Notes under the pieces: generated by a model
Seen by the model: the letters and a program-made list of their open reading frames with translations, nothing else
Told to the model about the DNA's origin: nothing
Databases searched by the model: none
Assembly (NCBI GenBank): GCA_020633315.1
Contig: JACKDV010000017.1
Coordinates: forward strand, 124,001-188,000
DNA: 64,000 nt
Origin: Myxococcales bacterium
GTDB lineage: Bacteria; Myxococcota_A; Polyangia; Nannocystales; Nannocystaceae
Direction of reading: 5' to 3'
Program-made: the position numbers and the translations under genes
Shown: piece after piece, positions 37,509-45,847 of the stretch
Position numbering within the stretch: position 1 is the first letter of the stretch
Layout of the letters: every line of letters begins with the position of its first letter

Positions 37509-38270
37509 ATGCGCAATCCAGTGGACGAGATGACCAGGCGTTGGCTCGACGAGGCGGGCGTGGGGGCCGGGATGCGGGTCATCGACATGGGCTGCGGGCC
37601 AGGGGTGGTGACGGTGGAGCTCGCCCAGCGCGTGGGCCCGAACGGACGAGTGTTCGCGGTCGACCGCAGCCCGCCGATGCTCGCGATGGCTCGCGAGCGC
37701 TGCCGCAGCCTGGGGCTGACCAACGTCGAGCTCGTCGAAGGCACCTTCGAGCTGCCGGAGCTCCCTGGAGGACCGGTCGACGCCGCGGTGGGTCGCCGCG
37801 TCCTGATGTACCAACCCAACCCCGTCGAGTGCGTCCAGAGCCTCGCCCGCGTCGTGCGTCCGGGGGGCCTGGTGTGGTTCCACGAGCACGATGGGAGCCC
37901 CGTCGGGGATCCCGAGGCTTCGGTGCCCCTGCACGACCGAGTCCGCGGGTGGCTCCACGCCATGCTCCTCCACGAAGGCGCGAGCGTACGCATGGGCTAC
38001 GAGCTGTTCGGCGTTCTTCGAGCTGCCGGGCTCGTGGTCGAGGAGGTCCGAGCCGAAGCGAACCTGGTCACCCCGGAGTCCGAGCATCCGATCGCGCCGA
38101 TGATCCGACAGATCCAGCAGCGCATCATCGAGCCGGGGATCGCAACGGCCGAGGAGATCGATGTCGACACACTCGACGCGCGGCTCGCTCGGGAGCGACG
38201 CGAGACGGGAGCGACGATCGTCTGGGATCTCGTCTTCTGTGCGTGGGCTCGAACGCGCACCGACGCGTGA
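37509..38270 (+). CDS. SAM-dependent class I methyltransferase
   Basis: 253 residues from ATG 37509, chosen because GGAGG lies six bases upstream; a GTG at 37452 in the same frame is the alternative. SAM-binding motif I is VIDMGCGPGVVTVELA, then VFAVDRSPPML (acidic ribose-binding end), VELVEGTFELPEL and a motif-III-like VRPGGLVWFHEHDG. The C-terminal half is helical and has MGYELFGVLRAAGLVVEEVR. It transfers a methyl group to an unknown small molecule or metal compound; the MerR/arsenite type cannot be claimed because no Cys set is present. A 15-bp inverted repeat precedes it. Confidence 0.85.
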   Translation: MRNPVDEMTRRWLDEAGVGAGMRVIDMGCGPGVVTVELAQRVGPNGRVFAVDRSPPMLAMARERCRSLGLTNVELVEGTFELPELPGGPVDAAVGRRVLMYQPNPVECVQSLARVVRPGGLVWFHEHDGSPVGDPEASVPLHDRVRGWLHAMLLHEGASVRMGYELFGVLRAAGLVVEEVRAEANLVTPESEHPIAPMIRQIQQRIIEPGIATAEEIDVDTLDARLARERRETGATIVWDLVFCAWARTRTDA

Positions 38271-38590
38271 CTGGCCCAGCCCCGCGATGGCGGAGCACCC
38301 AGGTCGAGCACGTCGACGCTCGCGGGATCGATGCCTCGAGGAGTCGAGGTCGATGCGGGCACGCTCCTCCGTCGAAGGCGAGACGATCCGGCGGTGGCTC
38401 GGCGGTCTCCAGAGCTCGGAACCGTGAGCCTGGTTGCGGCTTGGGCAGCCGGTTCGACGTGCTGCGATCGCTTCATGTAGGCCGGGTCCCCGATCGTACG
38501 AACCCAACGGATCACGAAGCCGATCCTCCGCCACCTCCGCACGGTTGGCGGCCGATCGCCTCGTGCGCCGCGGCTACCATGGTGGTGGGG
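38271..38590 (+). other. 320-bp gap with no supported gene
   Basis: Between the methyltransferase and the peptidase. Open frames here are short and lack natural composition. I see no hairpin with a T-tract and no clear promoter. Confidence 0.5.
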
Positions 38591-39748
38591 ATGATGCGGA
38601 TGACGATGACCATGGCCCGCCCGCTCGCGCTCGCGCTGCCCGTCTGCCTGCTGGTCGCCTGCAGCGTGGGCGACGAGCGGCCGCCTGCGTGGGATCCCGA
38701 GCTCGGGGGCTCCACCGGCGAGGCGGGCCGCACCGAGGGCGGAGCCACCACCACCGACGCGCCGGGCGAGGACACCGAGGGCGAGACGGCCGAGCCGGTC
38801 TGCCTGCCCGGGGAGGTCACCGCGTGCGCCTGCCCCGACGGCCTGAGCATCGGCGAGCGCGTCTGCGATGCCGACGGCCTGGGCTTCGGCCCCTGCGAGT
38901 GCGACGACGCGGGCGGGGACACCACCGGCGACACGGGCGACGGCGGAGACTCGAGCGGGGGCGAGCCCGAGGGCGACCAGGTCTGCTACCCCGGCATGGC
39001 CAACGACTGGACCACCTGCCTGCCGCTGCACACCTTCGAGGTGATGCCCGCGGGCTACGAGTACCCGCCGCCCTACAACGGCGACCCCAACTACCGGGCC
39101 CCCATCGCGCTGCTCGATCTCGAGGAGGTCGATCCCGCGACCTTCCTGGCCCCCAACTTCCAGCTGGTGGAGATCGCCCAGGCCTCCAAGGGGCGCTACG
39201 CGGTGGTGCAGCCCCATGCGATCGTCTCGCTGCAGGAGCTGCGCGACCAGGCGGGCGCCATCGGGGTCAACTCGGGCTACCGCTCGCCCGCCTACAACGC
39301 GGGGCTGTCTGGCTCCGCCACCTACTCGCGGCACATGTACGGTGACGGCTTCGACCTCAACCCGCTCGCGGTGAGCATCGATGCCCTCGAGGGGATCTGC
39401 AGCGCGCACGGCGGGATGCTGGTGGAGTACACCACCCACGTGCACTGCGACTTCCGCTTCGATCCGGTCGACGAGGAGTTCTTCGGGGCGCCGATGAGCG
39501 ACGACCCCACGCTGCGCCCGGTGTTCACCGCGACCCTGCAGCGCGACGACGACGGCACGTGGCGCGCCCCGGCCTCCGGCTTCGACGAGGGCGAGCCGCA
39601 GCGGCGCTGGGTGGCCCGCGACGCCACCGGCGAGATCCTGGGCAAGGCGCTCGGCTCCACCTTCGTGCCGCCCGCGGGCACGGCGACGGTGGAGGTCCGC
39701 GTGGGCACCCAGGTGGAGCGCACGGCGGCGGTGCCCCGCGACCGATGA
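38591..39748 (+). CDS. Lipoprotein of peptidase M15A type
   Basis: About 385 residues; the start is one of several in-frame ATGs between 38579 and 38612, and 38591 is placed after a GGGG patch. Lipobox LLVAC, then an acidic Gly/Thr-rich linker with a Cys-rich unit (CLPGEVTACACPDGLSIG). Residues about 150-310 resemble the Peptidase_M15A (DUF882-like) domain: SLQELRDQAGAIGVNSGYRSP, SRHMYGDGFDL and HVHCDF hold the His-Asp-His zinc ligands. Relatives trim peptidoglycan stem peptides. A C-terminal beta region (about 75 residues) follows. It is likely anchored at a membrane and works on the cell wall. Confidence 0.75.
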   Translation: MMRMTMTMARPLALALPVCLLVACSVGDERPPAWDPELGGSTGEAGRTEGGATTTDAPGEDTEGETAEPVCLPGEVTACACPDGLSIGERVCDADGLGFGPCECDDAGGDTTGDTGDGGDSSGGEPEGDQVCYPGMANDWTTCLPLHTFEVMPAGYEYPPPYNGDPNYRAPIALLDLEEVDPATFLAPNFQLVEIAQASKGRYAVVQPHAIVSLQELRDQAGAIGVNSGYRSPAYNAGLSGSATYSRHMYGDGFDLNPLAVSIDALEGICSAHGGMLVEYTTHVHCDFRFDPVDEEFFGAPMSDDPTLRPVFTATLQRDDDGTWRAPASGFDEGEPQRRWVARDATGEILGKALGSTFVPPAGTATVEVRVGTQVERTAAVPRDR

Positions 39749-39781
39749 CGGGCCCGATCCCGACCTGGTAGCCTCGGGCCG

Positions 39782-40861
39782 ATGGTGACGGCCGCGCTCC
39801 TGGCATCGCAGCTCTGGCTGGCCCACGGCGGGATGGCCGGGGCCACCGAGCGCGACGACTTCGATCCCCGCCTGCAGCGCGACCTGGTGGGGCTCGACGA
39901 CGTCGACTTCGACTCGGGCTGGGTCCCCGCCGACTCGCCGGTGCAGCTTCGCTTCTACGCCCACGTGGCCGACTCGGTGGTGGTCGAGATGCTCGGCGAC
40001 GGAGTCTACGACTGGGATGCCGAGGAGATCGCGTTCTTCGGCGACGAGGGGGGCGGCCACTTCTCCATCGACGTGGGCATGAACCTCCAGGCCAGCGTGC
40101 GCTTCGACGTGGCGGGGATCACCTGGGAGTCGGACATCCTGGGTCCGTGGGACTACGCGATCACCAGCGACGCCTACTTCACGCCCTACCTGCTGCCCGG
40201 CCACCCCGAGCGACCGGTGGTGATCGAGGACCAGACCGACGCCGCGCCCGTGGCCTCGGTGCCGATCGTGCCCGACATCGTGCTGGTCTCGGGCAACCTC
40301 GACGTGAGCGTGGCCGCCGACATCACCGCGAGCCTCTCGGGGCTGCGGATCGAGGCCGGCCACGCCAGCGACCAGGCCATCGTCGATGCCTCCCAGGTGC
40401 CCTCGCCGCTCTCGCCCGATCCCGGGGTCGATCCCATGGCGGTCGACGGGGTGATGGTGATGCAGCTCCAGACCGCGCCGGTGCTCACCATCCGGCCGCA
40501 CCTGGTGATGTCGATCCTGGGCACCGACTACGAGATCTTCGGCGTGGACATCCCGGTGGCGCTGCCGCAGACCGACGACCAGCTCGACTTCGATCCCGAG
40601 ACCATGCTCTTCGACGCGCCCGCGCCCGCGCCGAGCGACGACGAGTCGGGCGAGGGCGGGGGCACGGGCCTGGACGACGCGGGTGTGGCCGACTCCAGCG
40701 GCACGGGCAGCGGGGGCACGGGCGACACCGACGGCGGCTCGCCCGAGTGCTGCGAGGACACCGGCTCCGGCTGCGGCTGCCGCAGCCGCGGCCCGGCGCC
40801 CGCGTCTGGCCTGGGAGCGCTGCTGCTGGTGCTGCTCGGGGTACGCCGCCGCCGGCGGTGA
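39782..40861 (+). CDS. Secreted protein with MYXO-CTERM anchor
   Basis: 359 residues from ATG 39782. A short hydrophobic start (TAALLASQLWLAHG) may be a minimal signal peptide. The body is acidic and beta-rich (VQLRFYAHVADSVVVEML, HFSIDVGMNLQASVRFDVAG) with no recognised domain. It ends in a Gly/Ser/Asp linker, then SGCGCRSRGP, hydrophobic LGALLLVLLGV and RRRRR: the second MYXO-CTERM signal in this window. It starts 33 bp after the M15-type peptidase gene and is probably co-transcribed. A surface role is inferred only from the anchor. Confidence 0.75.
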   Translation: MVTAALLASQLWLAHGGMAGATERDDFDPRLQRDLVGLDDVDFDSGWVPADSPVQLRFYAHVADSVVVEMLGDGVYDWDAEEIAFFGDEGGGHFSIDVGMNLQASVRFDVAGITWESDILGPWDYAITSDAYFTPYLLPGHPERPVVIEDQTDAAPVASVPIVPDIVLVSGNLDVSVAADITASLSGLRIEAGHASDQAIVDASQVPSPLSPDPGVDPMAVDGVMVMQLQTAPVLTIRPHLVMSILGTDYEIFGVDIPVALPQTDDQLDFDPETMLFDAPAPAPSDDESGEGGGTGLDDAGVADSSGTGSGGTGDTDGGSPECCEDTGSGCGCRSRGPAPASGLGALLLVLLGVRRRRR

Positions 40862-40996
40862 GCGGGTCGCCGTTGCCGATGGGCGGGGCCGGGGCATGAG
40901 CGCCTCGCTCCGCTCAAGCCGCGGGGCCCGGTGGAGCGGGCTGCTGCGGCTGGCCGCGTGGTGCTGCGCGAGGGGCTCGCGCCCGTGGAGCGAGGG

Positions 40997-41021
40997 GCGT
41001 CCCGCCGGTCGAGCGGGACGC
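40997..41021. terminator. 9-bp hairpin between convergent genes
   Basis: GCGTCCCGC (40997-41005) pairs with GCGGGACGC (41013-41021) around a 7-base loop, between two convergent genes. No T-tract. Confidence 0.5.
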
Positions 41022-41043
41022 GAGCGCCCCCGTGGCGGGCGGG

Positions 41044-42711
41044 TCAGTCCCCGGTCGAGGGCGTCGCCCGCTCGATGAGCAGGTCGAGGTCGAGGCCGGC
41101 CGGCAGCGCACCGTAGGCCCGGGCCCCGCCGCTGAGCCGCGAGGCCAGGAACGCATCGGCCACGGCCGGGGGCGCGTGCTGCATGAGCAGCGAGGCCTGC
41201 GTGGCGAGGGCCAGGTTCTGGGTGAGCTGGCGGGCGCGGAGCTCGAGGTTGTCGCGGTCGCCGAGCAGCGCGCCGGCGTCGGCGATGAGGTCGGCCACCC
41301 GCGGCTCGGCCTGGGCCGCGGGCGCGAGCTCCTCGATGAGCACGTGCAGGCACTCGGGGTCGCGCTGGATCGCCCGCAGCACGTCGAGGCAGATCACGTT
41401 GCCCGAGCCCTCCCAGATGCTGTTGAGCGGGGCCTCCCGGTACAGCCGCGGCATCATCGACTCCTCGACGTAGCCGGCCCCGCCCAGGCACTCGAGCGCC
41501 TCGTAGACGAAGCCGGGGGCGCGCTTGTTGGTCCAGAACTTGGTGAAGGCGGTGGCGAGCCGCGACAGCCGGACCGCCCGGGGGTCGTGCTCGGACTCGT
41601 CGAAGCTCCGGGCGACCCGCATGGAGAGCGCGACCGCGGCCTCCACCTCGATGGCGAGGTCGGCGAGCACCGCTCGCATCATGGGCTGGTCGACGAGCCG
41701 GCGCCCGAAGGCGCCGCGGTGGCGGGTGTGGTGGATGGCCTGGGTCAGCGCCTGCCGCATGAGCGCCACCGGGGCGACGGCGGCGTCGAGGCGAGTGTGA
41801 TGGACCATCTCGATGATCGTCCGCACGCCGCGGGCCTCGGGTCCCACCATCACCGCGTAGGTGTCGTCGTACTCGATCTCGCTCGAGGCGTTGGCGCGGT
41901 TGCCCAGCTTGTTCTTGAGGCGCTGGATGAAGAAGCGGTTGCGGCTGCCGTCGGGCCCGAAGCGCGGCACGAGGAAGCACGAGAGCCCCTCGTCGGTGTG
42001 CGCGAGGGTGAGGAACGCATCGCACATGGGCGCGGAGCAGAACCACTTGTGCCCCAGCAGCCGATACTCCTGGCCCGGCCCGCCCTTGCCCACCGGGGTG
42101 GCGCGGGTGGTGTTGGCCCGCACGTCGGAGCCGCCCTGCTTCTCGGTCATGGCCATGCCGATGGTGAGGCCGCGCTTGCTCGTGGCCGGGATGCAGCGCG
42201 GGTCGTACTCGCCGTCGAGGATCCCGGGCAGCCAGTGCTCGGCCACGTCGGGCTGGTGGCGCAGCGCGGGGACCGAGGCGTAGGTCATCACCAGCGGGCA
42301 CAGCACCCCGGGCTCGGCCTGGGACAGCAGGTAGACCATGGCCGCGTGGGTCACGTGGGCGCCGGGCTGCGGATCGGCCCAGGGCAGGCTGGGCAGGCGG
42401 TGCCGGATCGCGAGGGCCATCAGCTCGTGGTAGGCGGGGTGGAACTCCACCTCGTCGATGCGCTGGCCGTAGCGATCGAAGGTGCGAAGCTGGGGCGGGT
42501 GCTCGTTGGCGAGGAAGCCCGCCTCGATGATCGAGGCGCTGCCGGCCGCCCGACCCAGGCGGCGCAGCGCCGACTCGGCCCACCCGGCTCCCTCGCGCTC
42601 GATGGCCTCGCGCAGCGCCGCGTCCCCGGCCAGCAGGTCATAGTCGAGCAGCGGCGGCGGCTGGTTGGTGACGCGGTGCGTGGGAAGGTCGACGATGGGC
42701 GAGTGGGCCAT
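41044..42711 (-). CDS. aidB: AidB-like acyl-CoA-dehydrogenase-family flavoprotein
   Basis: 555 residues from ATG 42711 (MAHSPIVDLPTHRVTNQPPP), close to AidB proteins (about 540). The FAD site is GMAMTEKQGGSDVRANTT; the C-terminal NSIWEGSGNVICLDVLRA and KLGNRANASSEIEYDDTYAV also match AidB rather than ordinary acyl-CoA dehydrogenases. In E. coli AidB belongs to the adaptive response to alkylating agents and binds DNA; here no ada or alkB gene is nearby, so isovaleryl-CoA dehydrogenase-like activity cannot be ruled out. Monocistronic, with a hairpin at its 3' side. Confidence 0.85.
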   Translation of the reverse strand: MAHSPIVDLPTHRVTNQPPPLLDYDLLAGDAALREAIEREGAGWAESALRRLGRAAGSASIIEAGFLANEHPPQLRTFDRYGQRIDEVEFHPAYHELMALAIRHRLPSLPWADPQPGAHVTHAAMVYLLSQAEPGVLCPLVMTYASVPALRHQPDVAEHWLPGILDGEYDPRCIPATSKRGLTIGMAMTEKQGGSDVRANTTRATPVGKGGPGQEYRLLGHKWFCSAPMCDAFLTLAHTDEGLSCFLVPRFGPDGSRNRFFIQRLKNKLGNRANASSEIEYDDTYAVMVGPEARGVRTIIEMVHHTRLDAAVAPVALMRQALTQAIHHTRHRGAFGRRLVDQPMMRAVLADLAIEVEAAVALSMRVARSFDESEHDPRAVRLSRLATAFTKFWTNKRAPGFVYEALECLGGAGYVEESMMPRLYREAPLNSIWEGSGNVICLDVLRAIQRDPECLHVLIEELAPAAQAEPRVADLIADAGALLGDRDNLELRARQLTQNLALATQASLLMQHAPPAVADAFLASRLSGGARAYGALPAGLDLDLLIERATPSTGD

Positions 42712-42897
42712 GGGTCCGTCCTGGCGCAAACGATACCCTAGGCATGGCCGATCGCGCTCTCGCCGCGTACCCTGGAACATCGAAGGCGGGTTCGGCGTGG
42801 AACCAAGCGCCGCCTTCGGCGTCTCCACTCTCGGCCGGGTCGATCTTTCCTCGCCCGGTGCTCACGGAAACGCCAGGACCCGGCCAAGGACCCCTCG

Positions 42898-43983
42898 ATG
42901 GCGGATGGCTCGCCCAAGACCGCGCTCCCCACGGACCTCCGACCTGCGTTCGGAGCGCTCTATCGCCTCCATGCGCCGGTGGTGCGCCGGGCGCTGCGTC
43001 AGCTCGGGGTGCCCCCGGCGCAGCTCGAGGACGCCACCCAGGACGTGTTCGTGGTGCTGCACCGCCGCCTCGACGACTACGAGCGCGGCCGCAGCCTGAC
43101 CAACTGGCTGTGGGGGATCGCGCGAGGCGTGGCCTCGGGCTATCGCCGCAGCGCGCGGCGGCGGGCCCGGCTCCACGAGGCGCTGCCGCGACCCGAGGCG
43201 ATCGAGCCGCTCGAGCGAGGGGTGGCCCGCGGCGAGGCCTCGGCGATCCTCGACGACTTCCTCGGCTCGCTCGACGCGGACAAGTGCGCCGTGTTCGTGC
43301 TCTCGGAGATCGAGGGCCAGCGCGGGCCCGAGATCGCCGAGCGCCTCGACGTGAACCTCAACACCGTCTACGCGCGGCTGCGGGCGGCACGGCAGCGCTT
43401 CGATGCGGCCATGGAGCGGCACCACGGCTCGCCCTCGCGCCCGCTGTTCGCGTGGCTGCCCTTCGCCTGGCCCGCCTGGCTGAGCAAGCCCGCGGTGGCG
43501 GTGGGCGTGGGCGCGCTGCTCACCGCGGTGGCGGTCACCGGGCCCACCGTCGAGCCCGAGGCTGCGCCGACCTCCGAGCCCACCACGGTCGCGACCGCGG
43601 CGATCGAGCGCGAGCCGGCGTCGCCCGCCGAGCGCCCGCGGGCCGGGGTCCGTCGCGCTCGCGTGCCCCGGCCCGAGCTCGAGGGCGAGCTCGAGCCGGA
43701 GATCGTGATCGAGGACGAGCTCGAGGACGAGGTGCTGGTGCTCGACGAGCCGGCGCCGCGAGCCCGACCGCGCCTCGCTCCCGCGCCGACGAGCGAGGCG
43801 CCCGCGGTCGTCGCCCGCGAGGAGACGGCGACCGAGCTGCGGCCCGAGCTGGTGACCGGCCCGCCGCCGCGCATGCCGTGGGGCAGCACCGTGGAGGCGC
43901 ACCAGCCGGTGCACCACCCCGAGCTCGTCACGCCGCGCGCGGACTTCATCGACGAGCTGTGGCGAGCCGCTCGGCGAATTTGA
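42898..43983 (+). CDS. ECF sigma factor fused to a membrane segment (second copy)
   Basis: 361 residues. Region 2 is LEDATQDVFVVLHRRLDDYE (residues 43-62) with LTNWLWGIARGVASGYRR; region 4 is LDADKCAVFVLSEIEGQRGP and LNTVYARLRAARQRF (about 125-168). A hydrophobic helix at about 195-215 (LSKPAVAVGVGALLTAVAVTG) then leads to a Pro/Glu/Arg-rich tail of about 140 residues ending DELWRAARRI. The design matches the sigma factor at 2465-3679 but the tail is shorter and less folded, and the neighbour that goes with that operon is missing. The small secreted protein gene after it may be co-transcribed (105-bp gap). Confidence 0.85.
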   Translation: MADGSPKTALPTDLRPAFGALYRLHAPVVRRALRQLGVPPAQLEDATQDVFVVLHRRLDDYERGRSLTNWLWGIARGVASGYRRSARRRARLHEALPRPEAIEPLERGVARGEASAILDDFLGSLDADKCAVFVLSEIEGQRGPEIAERLDVNLNTVYARLRAARQRFDAAMERHHGSPSRPLFAWLPFAWPAWLSKPAVAVGVGALLTAVAVTGPTVEPEAAPTSEPTTVATAAIEREPASPAERPRAGVRRARVPRPELEGELEPEIVIEDELEDEVLVLDEPAPRARPRLAPAPTSEAPAVVAREETATELRPELVTGPPPRMPWGSTVEAHQPVHHPELVTPRADFIDELWRAARRI

Positions 43984-44088
43984 TCGCGATCGCGATCACT
44001 GGTCGGCCCCCACCCGGCCAAGGACATGGGTGAGCCGAGGCTGCGAGGGCGAGCGAGTCGCCGACAGCCCGGCCGAGGAGACCGACCG

Positions 44089-44367
44089 ATGACCACCCTG
44101 TCCCTGCTGCTGTCCGCCACCTTCGCCCTTGCCCCCACCGCGGCCCAGCCCGCCGAGTCGACCCCCGAGGAGGCCGACGACGCGGCGTACGTGGGCTCCG
44201 AGGGGCAGACCAGCGTGTACGAGTTCGCCGATGACACCCTCACCGGCGAGCACCTGTCTCCCGACGGTCAGCTCATCCCGTGGCGTCGCCCGCCCCACCA
44301 CGAGAGCCTGATCGACCTGCGCGGGCACTTCATGCCCGAGCTCGTCCGCCTGTCGCTCGATCTCTAG
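44089..44367 (+). CDS. Small secreted protein with conserved-looking C-terminus
   Basis: 92 residues from ATG 44089; signal peptide MTTLSLLLSATFALAPTAAQ. The mature part (about 70 residues) reads SVYEFADDTLTGEHLSPDGQ, IPWRRPPHHESLIDLRGHF and ends PELVRLSLDL. A pattern DD.L.G....P.G, then R......SLI.LR..F.PEL, is known to me from short secreted proteins of myxobacteria, some linked to gliding motility, but I cannot confirm this one belongs to them. It lies after the second membrane-fused sigma factor and before a strong hairpin. Confidence 0.55.
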   Translation: MTTLSLLLSATFALAPTAAQPAESTPEEADDAAYVGSEGQTSVYEFADDTLTGEHLSPDGQLIPWRRPPHHESLIDLRGHFMPELVRLSLDL

Positions 44368-44394
44368 CGTCGATCCAGCGGCGATCCCGAGCGC

Positions 44395-44428
44395 GACGGC
44401 GCGGTGCCCCTCGGGGTTCCGCGCCGTC
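44395..44428 (+). terminator. Strong 10-bp hairpin
   Basis: GACGGCGCGG (44395-44404) and CCGCGCCGTC (44419-44428) pair perfectly; inside, GCCCC and GGGGT form a second short stem. It follows the small secreted protein and precedes the glycosyltransferase. No T-tract. Confidence 0.55.
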
Positions 44429-44520
44429 GTCGTCGCGGGGAGGTCGAGCACGGCGCCGCAGGAGGAGCGTCGAGCACGGGCCCACCTGCTGCGGTAGGCT
44501 CGGTGCCCCGCCGCCTCGCC

Positions 44521-45768
44521 GTGAAGATCCTCTACGTCTCCCAGTACTTCCCGCCGGAGATGGGGGCCCCCGCCGCCCGGGTCTCGGAGCTGTCGCGGGC
44601 CTGGGCCGAGCAGGGGCACGAGGTCCGGGTGCTCACGGGCTTCCCCAACCATCCCACCGGGGTGGTGCCGCCCGAGTACCGCGGACGGATCCGCATGCGC
44701 GAGCGCTGGGGGCCGGTCGAGGTGCTGCGCACGTGGATCTACGCCACGCCCAACCGCGGGGTGGTGCGTCGCTCGCTGGCCTTCGTGTCCTTCGCCGCCT
44801 CGTCGGTGGGCCTGGGGACCCTCGAGCCCCACGTGCGCGACGCCGAGGTGGTGGTCGCCACCTCGCCGCAATTCCTGTGCGCGGTCTCGGGCTGGGTGCT
44901 CAGCCGCCTGCTCCGCGTGCCCTACGTGCTGGAGATCCGCGACCTGTGGCCGGCGTCGGTGGTCGAGGTGGGAGCCCTGAGCGCCCGCCACCCGGTGGTG
45001 CTGGCGCTCGAGCAGGTGGAGCGCTTCCTCTACGAGCAGGCCGACCTGCTGGTGAGCGTGACCGACTCGTTCTGCGAGGTGTGGACCGAGCAGGGGATCG
45101 ATCCGGCCAAGATGCGGGTGATCAAGAACGGCGTGGACCTGCGCCGCTTCCAGCCGGGGCCGCGGCAGGGCGAGGCCCGCTGCGCGCTGGGCCTCGGCGA
45201 GGACGACTTCCTGGTCTCGTACATCGGCACCCACGGCATGGCGCAGCGTCTCGACACCCTGCTCGACGCGGCCGAGCGCCTGCGCGACGACCCGCGGATC
45301 CACGTGCTGCTGGTGGGTGAGGGGGCCGAGCGGGCGCGGCTGATGGCCGAGGCGCAGGCCCGCGGCCTGAGCAACCTTCGCTTCCTGGGGCAGCAGCCGC
45401 GCGATGCGATCCCGGGCCTCATCGCCGCCTCCGACCTCGTCGCGGTGATCCTGCGCGAGGCCCCGCTGTTCGAGAAGGTCATCCCCTCGAAGATGTTCGA
45501 GATCATGGGCTGCGCCCGGCCGATCGTGCTGGGGGTGCGGGGCGAGGCGGAGGCGCTGCTGCGGGAGGCCGGCGCGGGCTGGGTGGTGCCGCCCGAGGAC
45601 CCGGACGCCCTCGCCGAGGCGATCCGCCGCGCCAAGGCCGACCCCGAGGAGCGGCGGCGCCGGGGCGAGGCCGGGCTGGCCTTCGCGCGCGAGCACTACG
45701 ACCGCGACGTGCTCGCGCGCCGCTACCTCGACGAGCTCGAGGCGCTGGTCACCCGCCGGCGTCGGTGA
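44521..45768 (+). CDS. Family 4 glycosyltransferase (WbuB-like)
   Basis: 415 residues from a GTG at 44521. The N-terminal Rossmann half starts KILYVSQYFPPEMGAPAARV (a pattern of WbuB/colanic-acid transferases) and has VLTGFPNHPTG and VLEIRDLWPASVVEVG. The second half has the sugar-nucleotide site: VIKNGVDLRRFQP, VSYIGTHGMAQ, and the EX7E-like ILREAPLFEKVIPSKMFEIM. It should move an acetamido-sugar (fucosamine-like in relatives) from a nucleotide donor to a lipid-linked or polysaccharide acceptor on the inner membrane side. No other polysaccharide genes are nearby. Confidence 0.88.
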   Translation: MKILYVSQYFPPEMGAPAARVSELSRAWAEQGHEVRVLTGFPNHPTGVVPPEYRGRIRMRERWGPVEVLRTWIYATPNRGVVRRSLAFVSFAASSVGLGTLEPHVRDAEVVVATSPQFLCAVSGWVLSRLLRVPYVLEIRDLWPASVVEVGALSARHPVVLALEQVERFLYEQADLLVSVTDSFCEVWTEQGIDPAKMRVIKNGVDLRRFQPGPRQGEARCALGLGEDDFLVSYIGTHGMAQRLDTLLDAAERLRDDPRIHVLLVGEGAERARLMAEAQARGLSNLRFLGQQPRDAIPGLIAASDLVAVILREAPLFEKVIPSKMFEIMGCARPIVLGVRGEAEALLREAGAGWVVPPEDPDALAEAIRRAKADPEERRRRGEAGLAFAREHYDRDVLARRYLDELEALVTRRRR

Positions 45769-45776
45769 TCGCGGGC

Positions 45777-45797
45777 GGCCTTCGAAAGGGGAAGGCC
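45777..45797. terminator. Hairpin between convergent genes
   Basis: GGCCTTC (45777-45783) and GAAGGCC (45791-45797) form a 7-bp stem with a GAAAGGG loop; the flanks GCGGG and CCCGC can extend it. It sits between convergent genes. Confidence 0.55.
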
Positions 45798-45847
45798 CCC
45801 GCCGCATCGCGACGAGGGCCCTCCGCCGGGTCTGGTGACGAGCCGGA

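Noticed and set aside
37997..42583. Very long open frame on the minus strand opposite the methyltransferase, peptidase and MYXO-CTERM genes
   Set aside because: High GC makes stop codons rare; its product is a low-complexity Arg/Gly/Ala/His mix, while the other strands carry clear signal peptides and domains.
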